DNA from: Gautieria morchelliformis
Taxonomy: Eukaryota; Basidiomycota; Agaricomycetes; Gomphales; Gomphaceae
Direction: 5' to 3'
DNA length: 64,000 bases
Assembly (NCBI GenBank): GCA_015179125.1
Contig: WHVA01000069.1
Coordinates: 186,001-250,000 of the forward strand
Both the position numbers and the translations under genes were made by a program. The notes under the pieces are model-generated. The model was not told the origin of the DNA, ran no database searches, and saw nothing but the letters and a program-made list of their open reading frames with translations. Shown in pieces: positions 44,127 through 55,799 of this stretch. Position 1 is the first letter of the stretch. Every line of letters begins with the position of its first letter.

Positions 44127-45201
44127 ATGGGACTTACTATATCATCGCTGCTCAGTTCTCTCAGCTCTCTTACACGATGGGGGAAAGGTTTGTCTAATAT
44201 CTCCGTCGCCTCGCGAATTCTGCATTGAGCAGGGTCTAAGCAGGTCAGGACGTGCGGATATTGATGCTAGGTGTTTCATCTTCATGGTAGTCCATGGTGG
44301 CCTGTACTTACATAGCTACATAGGCCTGTCAGTGAGATCCATTTCAGTCAGAGAGCGTATTTCAATCGTATTTCAATCGTCTTATAGCGACGCGGCTGGG
44401 AAGACCACCATACTGTACCGGTTACAAGTTTGTCTTCGAGTCCTATGCGTCGTGCTATACTCATGCAGAACATTCCAATTTCTTGGCGAATAGATAGGGG
44501 AAGTCGTATCGACAATACCAAGTCAGTCAAAGTACCCATATCACTGTACTCAGGGGCAGGATTGACTATGGCAGCTCCTTACAGCGATTGGCTTCAACGT
44601 AGAGACTGTGCAGGTGGGGATCATTAAACCTTGGATCCATCAACATAATTAAAATGTTGGTTGCAGTACAAGAACATATCTTTTCAAGTTTGGGATCTGG
44701 GTGGTACGCGTGATATTTGTTCCTTAGCCATATCTATCTGAAGGCCCGCCTAGGACAATCCAGTATCCGGTCAGTCTTGAACTTATGACTCGCCCACACG
44801 ATGGCCTCATGCGGCAACGCAGACCTTATTGGCGCTGTTATTATCCACAGACGTCGGCCATTATATATGTGATTGATTCTTCAGATGCCGCCCGGCTTCA
44901 GACAGCTCGCGCTGAACTACTGACGATGCTTTCGGAGGACGAGTTACGAGAAGTGCCCTTATTAGTGTTCTGTAATAAGCAGGACGTACCTGGCGCTTTG
45001 AAACCGGAGAATATCAGCGAGGAGCTGGGTTTGGCAGGTGGTGAGACTGGACGGCCATGGAGTGTGAGAGGGAGTTCGGCAGTAAAAGGAGAAGGGTTAG
45101 ATGAAGGGTTAGACTGGTGAGTTTATTGGCAATTTCAAAAAGCAAGTCCAGCAAATATGCTTACTCTAGGAAGGTTGGTGAATGTCATACAAAAACAATA
45201 G
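44127..45201 (+). CDS. ARL1: Arf-like GTPase Arl1
   Basis: Ten exons: 44127-44187, 44244-44270, 44324-44327, 44388-44427, 44494-44521, 44585-44613, 44667-44703, 44754-44769, 44823-45116 and 45174-45201. They sum to 564 nt, 187 residues. It begins MGLTISSLLSSLSSLTRWGK, with Gly2 available for myristoylation. The G boxes are intact: RILMLGLDAAGKTT (P-loop), PTIGFNVETVQ (switch I), VWDLGGQSSIRPYWRCYY (switch II), CNKQD and a C-terminal helix ending in WLVNVIQKQ. Arl1 recruits GRIP-domain golgins to the trans-Golgi. Exon 3 has only four bases (GCCT) and supplies most of the Gly-Leu of the P-loop. Exon 8 has 16 bases. Confidence 0.96.
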
Positions 45202-45308
45202 GATACTTGCACATTGTTGTCACCAACGCTCAGGGACATCAGTGTAATGTGCACATCATTTGCATTTTCAAAATAAGTACCCAACCCTGGCTACAGAGTT
45301 GAGCATTA

Positions 45309-47348
45309 CTACTCTTCGGTAGCCCACGCCCAGTTCCACCTTTGTTCTTCTGGGTTTGTCTTACATGTGACGGATATCTCTTGATTAGGTCTCCACACTC
45401 GCACTGTCCCATCATCACAACACGCAGCAAGCTAGAAGGATCGTCAGATAAATTGATGAGAACTCCCCGAGGCAAGGAAACCCACGGAGTCGCCTCCCCA
45501 GTCTACGGCACCTATTTCCCGTCCTGCCGCTTTGAGCTCCACAGCCCTTTGATCTAAAGATCGGCTTGCTACATCCCATAGGTATACACCACCTCCGGAG
45601 CTACCGCTGGCTAGCCAGCTTCCACACGGACTAGTTGCTAACTTGACGTAAAATGACTTCACAAACAAGCCATGATGTGACAACCTATTCCGTGTCAAAG
45701 TGTCCGAGGGCGCTGAAAGTGGTAGGGCATACGTGTGGATACTGTTGATATGTCAGCGATGCCTTCCATAAGTCGTCCATGACGGTGAAACCGACCACGA
45801 ATCAACAGCAATTCCCCAAACAAGACCCGAACTATAATTACGTCCCAAAGCTAGGCCCGACAGCCCCCTCGCACGTGAACCAGTGGCCAACGTGGGGTCA
45901 CAGTACGATTCAGATAGCATAACGGGTTTCTGGGCCCGCCCAGTTATAGGATATCGCAAGTCCCACTGCTTCAGCACACTGGTTAGTATGTGAGGATTAG
46001 TGGGTTCTGCCGTCACAGACCTGTGACTCACCCATCGAACGAGCCACTTGAAATCAATTGTTGCGAGCTCTGTGGTAGGTAAAGAACCGAAGTGACTGTC
46101 TTGACAGTCGTTCTCTTCAAAGTGCATGCGTTAGATTTTACAGCGACGCTTCGAAGGCGCTCACGGATTTGGCCATCTTTCCTCGAGGTCTAGCGTCGCA
46201 GTGAGCATGTGGGATGACCATGACTGGCGCAAGTGCCGAGGCTAGACCTAATATGCATTAAAGTAAGACATCCCCGCTTGGACAGACAATCTCACAGTTG
46301 TCTGTTGTCTTGCTTTGGGTTGCCGTCCGCAGATCCCAAACGCATATGTTCCCGTCACGGCCAGCGGTACTAAGAAGATCTACCATGCACCTATTGTGAG
46401 AGGTATATTCTGGTAGTTCCTTGTTGGCTCACCAGCATGATCTGGATTCCAATCCAACGATTTAACAGAACAGGTATGGTGGGCCAGAACAGCCAAAGAC
46501 TTTTGCGAAGCCACACATGTGATTCGTGTAGTGGAATCACCTGAAGAGGTCGCCTGTTTCAGAGATATAGTAGCGTCAGAAAAAGTTGCTTAAGCATAGA
46601 TAGTGATCCCACCAGATATTGATCGTCCATACGCCATTTCGCATCAAGGACGGCGTTACTGTGGACTTGGATGACTGTACGCTGGGGCTCTATCCGAAAG
46701 TTAATATTGGATTTGTCACAAGCATTAAACGGACCGAAATCCCAGTCTCGCCGCTTTCCGACGTTGAGCAGCTCTACTGTGCCATCCTGTGTCGCGACCG
46801 CCAAAACGGCAACACCACCTCGCTTGGCATCTACAGGAAAAGAAATGAAAAATGACTTTATAATTATTCGATGGATAATCCCTACCAGTTGTAAATGCAC
46901 ATGCGAAGGGTAATCCAGGCGCAACTGGATCATCCCGTGAATGGAGTCTGTAAACATCGGTTTTATGGGAGGACACGAACGACGCAAGTAGTGGGCGAGA
47001 AGAGACTTCCTTCCCGTTGAGTAAAAGCATAAATATTGAAATAATTGACTTACCGGAGGCGCTACGGAAATAGCCTTGAGGTCGCATTCGTGAAGCACGA
47101 AGAGCACTGAAAGTCGTACAATTCCGGCGTGTACCACGAGTGAGCTCTCCATCAGAATCATCATTGCGCATCCGATTGTTATGTTGCTCATGTTGAACTG
47201 TTTTCTCTACTTTAGGACGCTTTTTGCTGTTACACTCAGTAGAAAGGTGTCGCTTAAGAGGACGTATTTCGGGAGGGTTGAGGGTCGATCGGAGCGCATT
47301 TGTGCAATTGGAAAGGGTTACTCGTGGCGCGGTGTCGACGGTCTTCAT
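45309..47348 (-). CDS. CDT2: WD40 protein Cdt2/DTL, CRL4 ubiquitin-ligase adaptor
   Basis: Eleven exons: 47348-47054, 47005-46886, 46830-46735, 46689-46613, 46553-46433, 46379-46296, 46241-46165, 46114-46032, 45978-45796, 45741-45486 and 45431-45309; 504 residues with all phases closed. The WD40 signatures are GGVAVLAVATQDGTVELLNV, HSNAVLDAKWRMDDQYLATS, HHTCSVKSLDWNPDHADLLS, GRDGNICVWDLR, SGSFDGVLKQWDLRYP, LASGSSGGGVYLWDV and CCDDGTVRVWRPN. The gap after VWDLR (about 40 residues) and its position match Cdt2/DTL, which targets Cdt1 and CDK inhibitors for degradation in S phase. The N-terminus is basic and disordered (RPLKRHLSTECNSKKRPKVE). Intron 3 (46734-46690) is 45 nt without a stop and could be retained. 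Confidence 0.88.
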
Positions 47349-47451
47349 GATGGATGGGTAGGATCGAAACTTAACCAACACTGTCACGCGTTTGTCACAT
47401 GACATGAAGACTTTCGACACGCGTCCATAGTGACAAACACAAGCCCACACA
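47349..47451. promoter_or_regulatory. short divergent promoter
   Basis: 103 bp separate the starts of CDT2 (-) and the rhomboid gene (+). The segment contains two copies of a gacacgcg-like or cacgcg motif (47385-47391, 47417-47423). CACGCG resembles the MBF/MCB cell-cycle box (ACGCG), which would fit S-phase control of CDT2. This is an inference from sequence only. Confidence 0.4.
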
Positions 47452-48627
47452 ATGTTCTGGGGAGCTGCTCCAAGGCGAATCATCCTGGCTGCTCCTAGAT
47501 GCAGTGCTCGCGCCGGATTTCTACACATAACATATCCATCAATATATAAGCGTCCATCATGTCTCTGGGCTAGCGGCACAAGTCCGCAGCCTAATACATC
47601 ACAGTGGTCCCACCCCCGCCATTTCTCACAGTCTCATACACTCCATCTTCGTAGAACATATTTTCCGAGGAAAACACCAGGAGAAAATCCTCGCCAGGGA
47701 GATGATTTTTGGACTCGAGCGAAGAATCAAATCAATGGTTTACCGTCAAATGTCATCTTGTGGACAGTACTGGGGCTAAATGGCGTAGTATATGTGTTAT
47801 GGAATGTCGGCATTTTTCAGGCGGTGCGGTCTCTTTTTTTCGCTTTGGTCTCCTCAGCTGACTTGGCAGCAAAGAGAACTGAGCGTGACTTCTCGATTCT
47901 CGAAGGACTGCGCAGACATTTTACTCTATCCTGGGAGAACTGGAGGCAGGGTCGATTGTGAGCTATGTTGTTTCATGCTCTCTTTCTTTCCACTCAGGCT
48001 TGCCATTGTGCAGTTGGACATTGTTGACCGCTTGCTTCTCTAATCAAGCGACTAGTCACATCTTTATGAATGCGCTGACTTTCTACTTCATGGCCCCACC
48101 AGTTCTCCAGATTCTCGGGAATGTCTCATTCCTTGCCTTGTATCTCGGAGGTGTGGCCTGAGCATTTCGTTTTATGATGCGACTGACCGGTTGACCATAT
48201 GTCAGGCGGTATCGCTTCTAGTTTAGTCACGATCTTTGTCAACGAGATAATCCTACACAAAAAGCGTATCGTCCATGGTGCCAGTGGTTTGTATAATCTT
48301 ATTTCTTGAATGACCTGCCATTTGACCTAAATACAGGTGCCATTTACTCTGTGATTTCATTCATGGCATGTGTCGCGCCAAGAGCAAAGTTCTTAGTCTT
48401 CGGTATCATTCCGGTCCCCGCCTGGGGTTGTGTCGCTGGTTTGTTTGCTTATGACTTTTTCAACGCTGTCACGGAGAAAGTAAGTCAACTTATTCAATGC
48501 CGGACATTCTTCATATAAATTTCATTCTGTCAAGGAAACTGGCATTAGTGAAATCAGTCATCTTGCCGGCATATTATCTGGCATCGCATACTTCGTTCGT
48601 ATAACTGGACGATTCCCCACATTTTAG
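47452..48627 (+). CDS. PCP1: mitochondrial rhomboid intramembrane protease
   Basis: Exons 47452-47957, 48014-48150, 48206-48286, 48337-48479 and 48535-48627 give 319 residues. An Arg/Ser/Pro-rich presequence of about 85 residues precedes the membrane helices: SNVILWTVLGLNGVVYVLWN, SHIFMNALTFYFMAPPVLQI and LGNVSFLALYLGGGIASSLV. The catalytic dyad is present: Ser in HGASGAIYSVISF and His in ISEISHLAGILSGIAYF. In yeast, Pcp1 cleaves Mgm1 and Ccp1 in the inner membrane. The first helix before the six-helix core is typical of the PARL/Pcp1 class. The only unusual residue is Phe instead of Val in the R-x-WTLLTACF strand at the exon 1/2 join. Confidence 0.93.
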
Positions 48628-48689
48628 AATTTTGCTACAGTACAGAAATATTGGGAATGTATACGTGACGCCGTGTATGAAAATTGTAG

Positions 48690-51600
48690 TCAGGGACCTC
48701 GGTGCTTCGGCGGTGTGGAGATTCTTTGGTCCAAGCGATCCATCTCTTTTGAGAGTCGTTCCATCCCAGAGACCCCCGAGCTTGCATCGACGCGTTCCAC
48801 GGCACCCCGTGCATGGTTTTTTTCAAAGAAGTAGGTGAGAAGGTTCTTCTTATCATCAGGTAACGGCTCCAGAAGAGCAAACAGGTGAGTCTCATCTTGC
48901 AGGATCACTTGTGCAGCTGTGATTGCAGTCGTTGCGGCCTGTCGAACCATGGCCTCGGAATTCAGGTAAGCCTATGCAACCACACATCATAAATGTATCT
49001 ATGCCTGCGTAAAAGAGAATGAGGTGAACATACGTCTGTCAATGTTAGCTTGATCTTGGGTAGTTCTTCTTCCAAAATATCGGCAGGCAACCTAATAATG
49101 AACTTCGCTAAAGTGACAAGGCCAAAAGCATGTGCTCGTAGTTTCGCATCATGCGAGGCTTGTGATGGTATTGGCTGCGCTAAAAAAGCTTTCAGGCAAT
49201 GTTCCATTGTCGAAAGACCATAGAGCGTGTAATTCCTCTCGTTCATCAGTTCTACTTGTGCGTCACGAATGGTGAGCGTACCCTCGTCGACCTGTGGCGA
49301 GATCGCATAAGCTAGATCGGACGTCAATAATACACTCACGTTGAAATCTTGGGCATAGCGCAAGCGCAACAACAAAGCAAATACGTCTGTGTCGTGGCCA
49401 TCCAGATGTGGCAGCATTTCCCACAGCACGAATAATCCGTGTTCAAGAAGCTCTGTATCCTGCTTGACCCCATCAGTAACTCAGATCAGAGGAGTATGTC
49501 CAAACAAATAATCCACCTTATCTGGCTGCAAAAGGGTCCCTAATGCATTAAAAAGCTTTTCAGAACGAGTCCCACCCTCCCAGATGTCGCCTAACATAAG
49601 GGGAAGGCCGGCGTTTCCTGAATACATTGCGTGTGGGGATGGGGTTTCAGGAGACATCGGGGTGCCACTAGCGCGTCCACTCTTAGGAAACAACGGGCTA
49701 GTGGGAGGTGATGTTGGGGCATGACAAGGATTTCGATGGCATAAAAGGATCAATTTACGCAAGATGCGCAGGTCAGCAACGCCTTTCTCCAAGGCTGTTG
49801 TGTATTCTTCAAGTTCCTGGACGCGCTGAACAACATCAGAACTAATTGTCGTTCCCTGATCGATAACTGAAAGAAAAGAAATTGGACACCGCAAGTGAGG
49901 CAAGCGCGAGAAGACACGCACTACTCATTCTCTTCAGCCACCAACTGGTTTGATGCTTTCGCTCCTCAATTAATTCAAATATCGATGGAGAAGCTCCGTT
50001 ATAGGCTGGGCTATCTTTATATAAGGCCGCTTCTCGCATAATACCACTGGCCTGGTTATTAGGTGTCACAGGCGGCCCAGTCAACGTCCTAGAGGTAAGT
50101 ATCGGTGTTGCCCCGTTATTGGGCAGTAAGGAAGGAGGAATGGGCGAAAGATGATGGCCGTCATCGGCGTCCACGAGTTCAAGAAGTTGCGCGGCGGCGC
50201 TTTCTGCTTGAGCAGCCCGGGCACGCAGTGCATCTTCAACCACTGAGTGAGGGACACGACCGATACGGGAAGAAGAGGGCGTTGGGCTCGAGGATGCTGA
50301 CTGACTGGGCGGATGGGATAACTCCCAGGGAGCAGAGAAAGTCATTAAATTCACCGACTCGTCATCAGTTGGCTCACTTTCCGACGGAAGAGGGATGGAC
50401 GTTGCTATTAACAGGGACTGGTCCATCTCGCTGGGGAAATCGCCTTTAGGCAATCCTATCTGGCGGGGGCCTGTTGTCGGGTTCACAGGGGTTCGCAACG
50501 CGGACGAAGTCCGCGGGTTGAAAGGTGGGCTAGAGGCCGAAGATATAGGTGCGCGTGAGATGTGGCTGTTATGTTGGACCATGGGACGAATCAATGACTG
50601 AGTGACAAGAGGTGACGATGTGCGGCGCCGATGTGTTCCGATGGTTGGGGAAGGAGGAGGTGAAGGCGATGAAGACACTGGGGATCTTGTCCGCTGACGA
50701 TCATAGGCTGTCGCCGGACCGTTAGAGCTACGAAGCATCGCTGATCTGGGAGAAGATGAAGGAGATGACGCTCGCGGGGACGGAGAAGACCGTGGAAGAG
50801 TCACGATAGGCGAAATAGGCCTTTTGGTAGGCGCAGGGGGTGATGTTGCTCTCGAGGCATGTGCATGCGAAGTAGCAGTAGCTTTATGGCGCAATGTCGG
50901 AGGAGCCGTCGCAATCTGCTTGGCTTTTGCGCGACTAGCAGCAATAGCTGCGGCGACACTGGTCTTCTTGTTCGCAGGGGTAGAGTGCTTCGGGAGACCA
51001 AGCTCCTCCAAAGGCACGGGGCACACATTCTGCAATTGCTTTCTAGCAGCTGCATCCAAACTTTCTAAGATGGACAGTCCTCGTTCCTTCCAGATGGCTT
51101 CAAACGACCAAAATGAGGCCCTTGCTTTTTCTCGCACGCCTGGGTTGGGATCCGCGAGGCCCCTGCGAACACATTTGTCTAACATGTCTATTCCACCAGT
51201 TGATTCAATGGAATGCTTCGATCGCATACCATGACAATGCAGATATGTCTTTACGTGTCCCGCAGCAAATGCACGGGCCTGAACAGTCTTGTCCTGTACA
51301 GATGCCCACAGAAGAGGGAGAGTTTGTCGAGGAGGACAAGAGGTGTGGATAAGAATCGCGTCGACGACATCCTGGGTTTGAGAGGCAATGATTTTCTTTG
51401 TGAAGCCAGCCATCCTTAAAAGCGGTATAAGGAGCGTTTCGGCAAAAGGGTCTAGACCCGAAGCCAGCGAAACAGCAAGGTCGCTATACAGCGAACAGGT
51501 ACATGCGGAGACCGTTGTGCGGAGACTAGCCAGCTGTTAGGCTATCATCAGATAAGGTTCAAGGTTCCAGTGCAAATTGACTCCCACAGCTTTGAGAGTG

Positions 51601-53062
51601 GCTTCTAATACTCCATTCTTGAGACCCGCTATGAAGGTTTCTGGATACCGCGAATGTGCATCTCCTTTTAGCATGCCTCTTATTCGGATGACAGATCGCT
51701 CGCGCGCCAGCCAGTTATGCTCGGTTTCCTTTCCCTATAAACGGAATACATGAACATGAATTGAATGGGGTGACATGCATGGTAGATTGACCTCAAAGTG
51801 GGGGAGCATACTTAAAAACTCGTTTTCAAGGTCTCGAGCCGACGCAATCTGCTAAGGGCTGAATGGAGTGCCTGGTAGAGAGCAAATAGACTCACATAAA
51901 CTGGAGTTACATCTGCATCTCCTGGATTTATTTCGCCGGCACGATTTGGAGGCGTATCCAAGTCGGAAACCACACTGTGGCTTACAGACCGCCCCGTGGT
52001 AGGCATAAACGGTGCGGAAGGTTTGTGAGCTGTCAAGGTTGACGGGCGTGAGTCTTCCTTGCCATCCGCGTTGTCTCCCAGCGGCGTGTTTCGGCCTTCT
52101 CCACTCAACAGCTTAATCAACACGCTGTCGACAATTGTTTTACGAACGCCCTTCTTTGTCATCTCTTTCTTCAGATCAGTGCGTGCAGCATCGGTTACGC
52201 CGTGACCAGTGAAAATTTCAACAACAGCTTGTCGGGCGCATTCACGCACAGTGCCATCACCATCTTCAAGAGCATCAACCAGAGGGGATAGGAAAGGTCG
52301 AAGAGGAAATAGCGGATGACTACGTCGTAGTTGAACTAGTGTCAGTATGGACTAAAAGGCTACCTCAGACAGAGCATACTGCGCGAATAATAACAAGACT
52401 ATACCTGCTCCCTGACTCGCCAGCTTTTACTGGCCAATCCCTGTTCTCTCAAACATCGCTCATATATCTGGAATGGAGCCTCGGCTCCTTTGGCTTCTTT
52501 GCCACGAAACGAGTTGGCAGGGGGGGGTGCGGCAGTGAAAACAACAGTGCCAATGGCAAGAAGAGCCTCTTTCGCCTTTTCTCGAGCCTTTTCTCGGTTA
52601 TCTCCGAGCCTCTCGATAATACCACCAGACGGCAGGAAAGCATTCAAAGCTTGGCGTAGGATCGCAGCATCCGCAGAAGCGGCCGAGTGCGAGGACGATG
52701 AAGTAATCGGAGACAAAGGACGCCTGAGAAGCAACGGGAACAATGGCAGGATGGCAGCTAGAGTGGCTGTACTGAGGTGTTGGTTGGGTGTTCGCAGACA
52801 GGCATTCAAGCCTGAAATGACACCCTCGATATCGAAGAGCTGGATAACATATTTGAGCGACATTCAGCAGGCACAAACCAGATGAACCTGCCTCTACTCC
52901 AGCCTCGAATTCAGCCTGCAACTTTGATACTGCATCGACTTTGGTATCTACATCGCCTGCCGCACGATATCAGCACTGCAATCTATGATATGCTGACGAA
53001 AACTCACCGGATGACTTGCATTTAGAGATGAGGGGCGATATACGTTCCTCACTGGTGCTCAT
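48690..53062 (-). CDS. CLASP family microtubule-associated protein (Stu1/Peg1-like)
   Basis: A large multi-exon gene. It begins [19 protein letters not shown] (exon 53062-53008) and [19 protein letters not shown], followed by TOG-like HEAT repeats: [39 protein letters not shown] and [21 protein letters not shown] second repeat block is the conserved CLASP N-terminal domain: [55 protein letters not shown] and [19 protein letters not shown]. Then come about 350 Ser/Pro/Arg-rich residues that should bind the microtubule lattice. The C-terminal helical part runs to 48690 ([20 protein letters not shown] ... [20 protein letters not shown]). CLASPs rescue and stabilise microtubules at kinetochores and spindles. 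I did not settle every intron, so the exact length is open. Confidence 0.9.
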
Positions 53063-53204
53063 CGTTCTAGAAGGCGCTGGAGAGCTGTCGGCTCGACAAG
53101 GGAAAAGAAACGCGTCTGGAAACTTGCGTCACGCGTCACATTGAGTCCACGTGCCGCACGATATCCTAAATTTTCACACTAACTAGTACGGTACTTGTCG
53201 ATTA

Positions 53205-53682
53205 TCACCCCTTCGTATGTCTGTCAGAATGGCCCAAACTACGTCCCGGGTCTATACGGTCCCTCACTCGCTGTTTCTGAAGACATGATCCAGTTACTAC
53301 TGGCGCATCAATGCCACGAAGCAACACACCAGGTCTTTCAGCTCGGGAAAACCTCCTTCAGTTTTACGATCCCACAACAGCGCTGTGTCGTTCTCCGAAA
53401 GAAGCCATACACGGAAACGACCACCTGTTTCCGGCGAGTCCAAGGGCGCCAGGGAGACGGACATGAGCGTAGGAGGAGGGAAGGTCAACATCAATTCAGT
53501 GAGGGTCCAAGTTGCTCTGTGCAGCCTTGACAGATCCAGTAAACTCGCTGTTACACTCTGCAGATTCAAGTACGCATATCTCACCATCGACACTGGAAAG
53601 TGAGGATCTGTCAGCACTGTACTGACCCGTTGACAATACCACACACTCTTGTGCAGAACTCGATCACAACAGAGGGCGTCAT
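53205..53682 (-). CDS. SelW-like Rdx family protein (Cys form)
   Basis: Exons 53682-53647, 53592-53585 (8 nt), 53525-53330 and 53276-53205 sum to 312 nt, 103 residues. The thioredoxin-like fold pattern is complete: VVIEFCTRCRWLHRATWTLT, with a CxxC redox motif, GGRFRVWL, LLWDRKTEGGFPELKDL and RVRDRIDPGRSLGHSD. These are Cys-containing relatives of selenoprotein W; the motif is CTRC, not a selenocysteine. Function in fungi is unknown, and a thiol redox role is inferred. The second exon has only eight bases and encodes the second Cys of the motif. Its 3' end is 142 bp upstream of the CLASP start, on the same strand. Confidence 0.92.
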
Positions 53683-55460
53683 TGAAGATGGTGAGGGTGC
53701 CTTGAATGCTTGAGTGTCAGGAATTGTTGTATTAACTTGTGTGCTCGTCTCCTGCTGGTCCACATTTTCTTCGCAGGCAGCGCATGGCATCTTGAACTGC
53801 TAATTCGGAGTTTCAATTATGTGCGAGGCTAAAATGTAATGTGCGTATAAATTGGCATGTCATACTCTATCACCGCGCTTCACTCTAAATTTTGGGTATC
53901 CGATATCTGGGTGTAATTCCGAAAGTTATCGGAAAGTAATCCAAATAGTACCCAAATTATGCGGTCGCGAGATTTGACCTTCTGTCCAAATAAAAACAGC
54001 ATGTAACCCAAATTTCATCCAAGATTTCAGCTAGATCTCTCCACACAAGAATCTATCACTGGTGCTATTGCCTGGCTAGGCAGCCAGCTGCAGCCTCAAT
54101 AATTGCAAGGAAAATTGATACAAAGAGGTATATAATAAAGAATAGCCAAGTAATCCTTCCCTATGGTGGCTGAGGCTACACTGGCATCATTGCTTGACTT
54201 GCGGCCCCGCAAGCCCCACCTTTCATGCAGCGATCAAACGTTGCACTGACATTTAGAGTTGTCATGTCCAAATTAGTAACATGAATAACTGTTCGGTAGC
54301 ACTCACAGTTACGCATTGCTTTCACCACATCCTTGTCTTCATGTCGAGAAGAGGCGGACTGTGTTGGACAAGCAAGAAGTCGCCTCAGATCAGGATACAG
54401 ATGATAGACAAAGGGTGACTCCACCTTCAAATAAAGCTAAGCCTAGCCTACATCCATCTACAGGCTTGCAGTGTCATGATTCAATGGTTCCTTCCAATTT
54501 GTTGACATGTACGAAGTTTTCTCTGTCAGGAGGAGACCGGCCATTCCTAGCACCGCCTTGTCAGTGCTCCGACTCCCTTCGATGTGGGATTAAGGCCCTG
54601 ACAGGACAGTGTTACGGACCTCAAAACAACAGTTATGACCAGTGGAAAAACAGTCGGGATGCTTGAAGAATCAATGATCCCTGGGTTGACACAGCAAATC
54701 AAAGAGGTTGAAGAACTGGTGAATAAGCTGGCTCAGGGCATGAGAACGCTAACAATGAAAATGAGAGTATGTTAGGAACGTTGGCTGCACAATACGAGGA
54801 TCTTACCGAGCTCGATGTGCCATTTTATGCCCTTGAAGAGCAACTTCCACACAGGTCAAAAGGGTGTCTGAAGGAGGTACAATAGCTGAGGAAGAGGCAG
54901 ATGACGATGCCAAGGATCACAATAACCAGTAGCAGCGTAATAACATGTTAGATGTGAGTGTTATTGTTATATTCTAGAAAGAATGCACTCACTATGAATA
55001 ATAGAATTTTGTTCGCCCGGCTTTCTATGGCCTCTCGGATCACTCCTCAACACCCATGAGTGATCCGAGAGGCTTAAGGAGCCAATACTGCATGGCTACT
55101 GGGTGCCAGATACAGTGAGCTGTCTTTCTTGAGGAATGAATCAATAGTACTTTTCGAGCCCTCGAGCATAGCTTGGACAAGGGAATGCATAGCCCAGCGA
55201 AAAGCTCCAGCAATGAAGGCATGTGTCATGAACCGGTTTATTTCACCAACTGCGCTGAGCACTTACACGGAATCTTTTCCCCCAATCGTCTCATCAGACC
55301 ACTGCCATCACATCTTCATACCCCAAGTTGAGCCATCACCTCCAGTGCCATGTGCTTCACTGCCACTCCCACACATGTGCCTACGCCATCATTCCCTATG
55401 CAGATGTCACCAAGCATCCGGGCACCATCACCAGTCCACACCAGGTGACGATCTGGCAGG
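53683..55460 (+). other. unassigned region with decayed coding remnants
   Basis: 53700-54170 is AT-rich and holds no frame. From about 54300 to 54930 the plus strand reads as fragments of a protein: VEKRRTVLDKQEVASDQDTD, IPGLTQQIKEVEELVNKLAQ, LAAQYEDLTELDVPFYALEE and VSEGGTIAEEEADDDAKDHN. These are helical, charged pieces in different frames. They may be exons of a transposon-associated gene or a pseudogene. Around 55129-55450 a further His/Pro-rich stretch precedes the ORF at 55461. No family is recognised. Confidence 0.3.
55030..55073. repeat. 15-bp perfect hairpin
   Basis: The arms gcctctcggatcact (55030-55044) and agtgatccgagaggc (55059-55073) are perfect complements with a 14-nt loop. 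It lies at the edge of the transposon nest. It could be a terminal or palindromic piece of a DNA element. Confidence 0.7.
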
Positions 55461-55778
55461 ATGAGTGCCGACAGCATGGATTGGGGAAGCCTTGATCCCC
55501 ATGAACTCTTCTTCAACCCTTCCTCAGGACGAGTTGACATGCCTATGCACTATATTCCCTTTGTGCATGAGGGCAAGAGAAGTGTAGAGATTCAGATATT
55601 GGAAAGCGGGGTTAGCACCAGCTATGACCCATATTGTTCCGATCACTTCCAACCCTCTCAACCACCTAACCCTACACCACCCCCTTCGATTGACTTGGAA
55701 AGTCAAGCATTGCCTCAGAGGCTGTGTGTCTGGAGCAGAGACGTGTGGTTCCAGATTGTTGGTTGGCTCAGGGGTTAG
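55461..55778 (+). CDS. hypothetical protein fragment
   Basis: A 105-codon frame starting ATSADSMDWGS-like at the GTG/ATG around 55461 (the Met in MSADSMDWGSLDPHELFFNP). It contains MPMHYIPFVHEGKRSVEIQI and a Pro-rich end. A short upstream segment (MQMSPSIRAPSPVHTR) could be joined through a 15-20-nt gap, too short for an intron, so it is not supported. The protein is not recognised. It may be part of a transposon gene, as it sits between the remnants at 54.3-55 kb and the motif array. Confidence 0.3.
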   Translation: MSADSMDWGSLDPHELFFNPSSGRVDMPMHYIPFVHEGKRSVEIQILESGVSTSYDPYCSDHFQPSQPPNPTPPPSIDLESQALPQRLCVWSRDVWFQIVGWLRG

Positions 55779-55799
55779 GACGACTCATTATTGTCTCCA

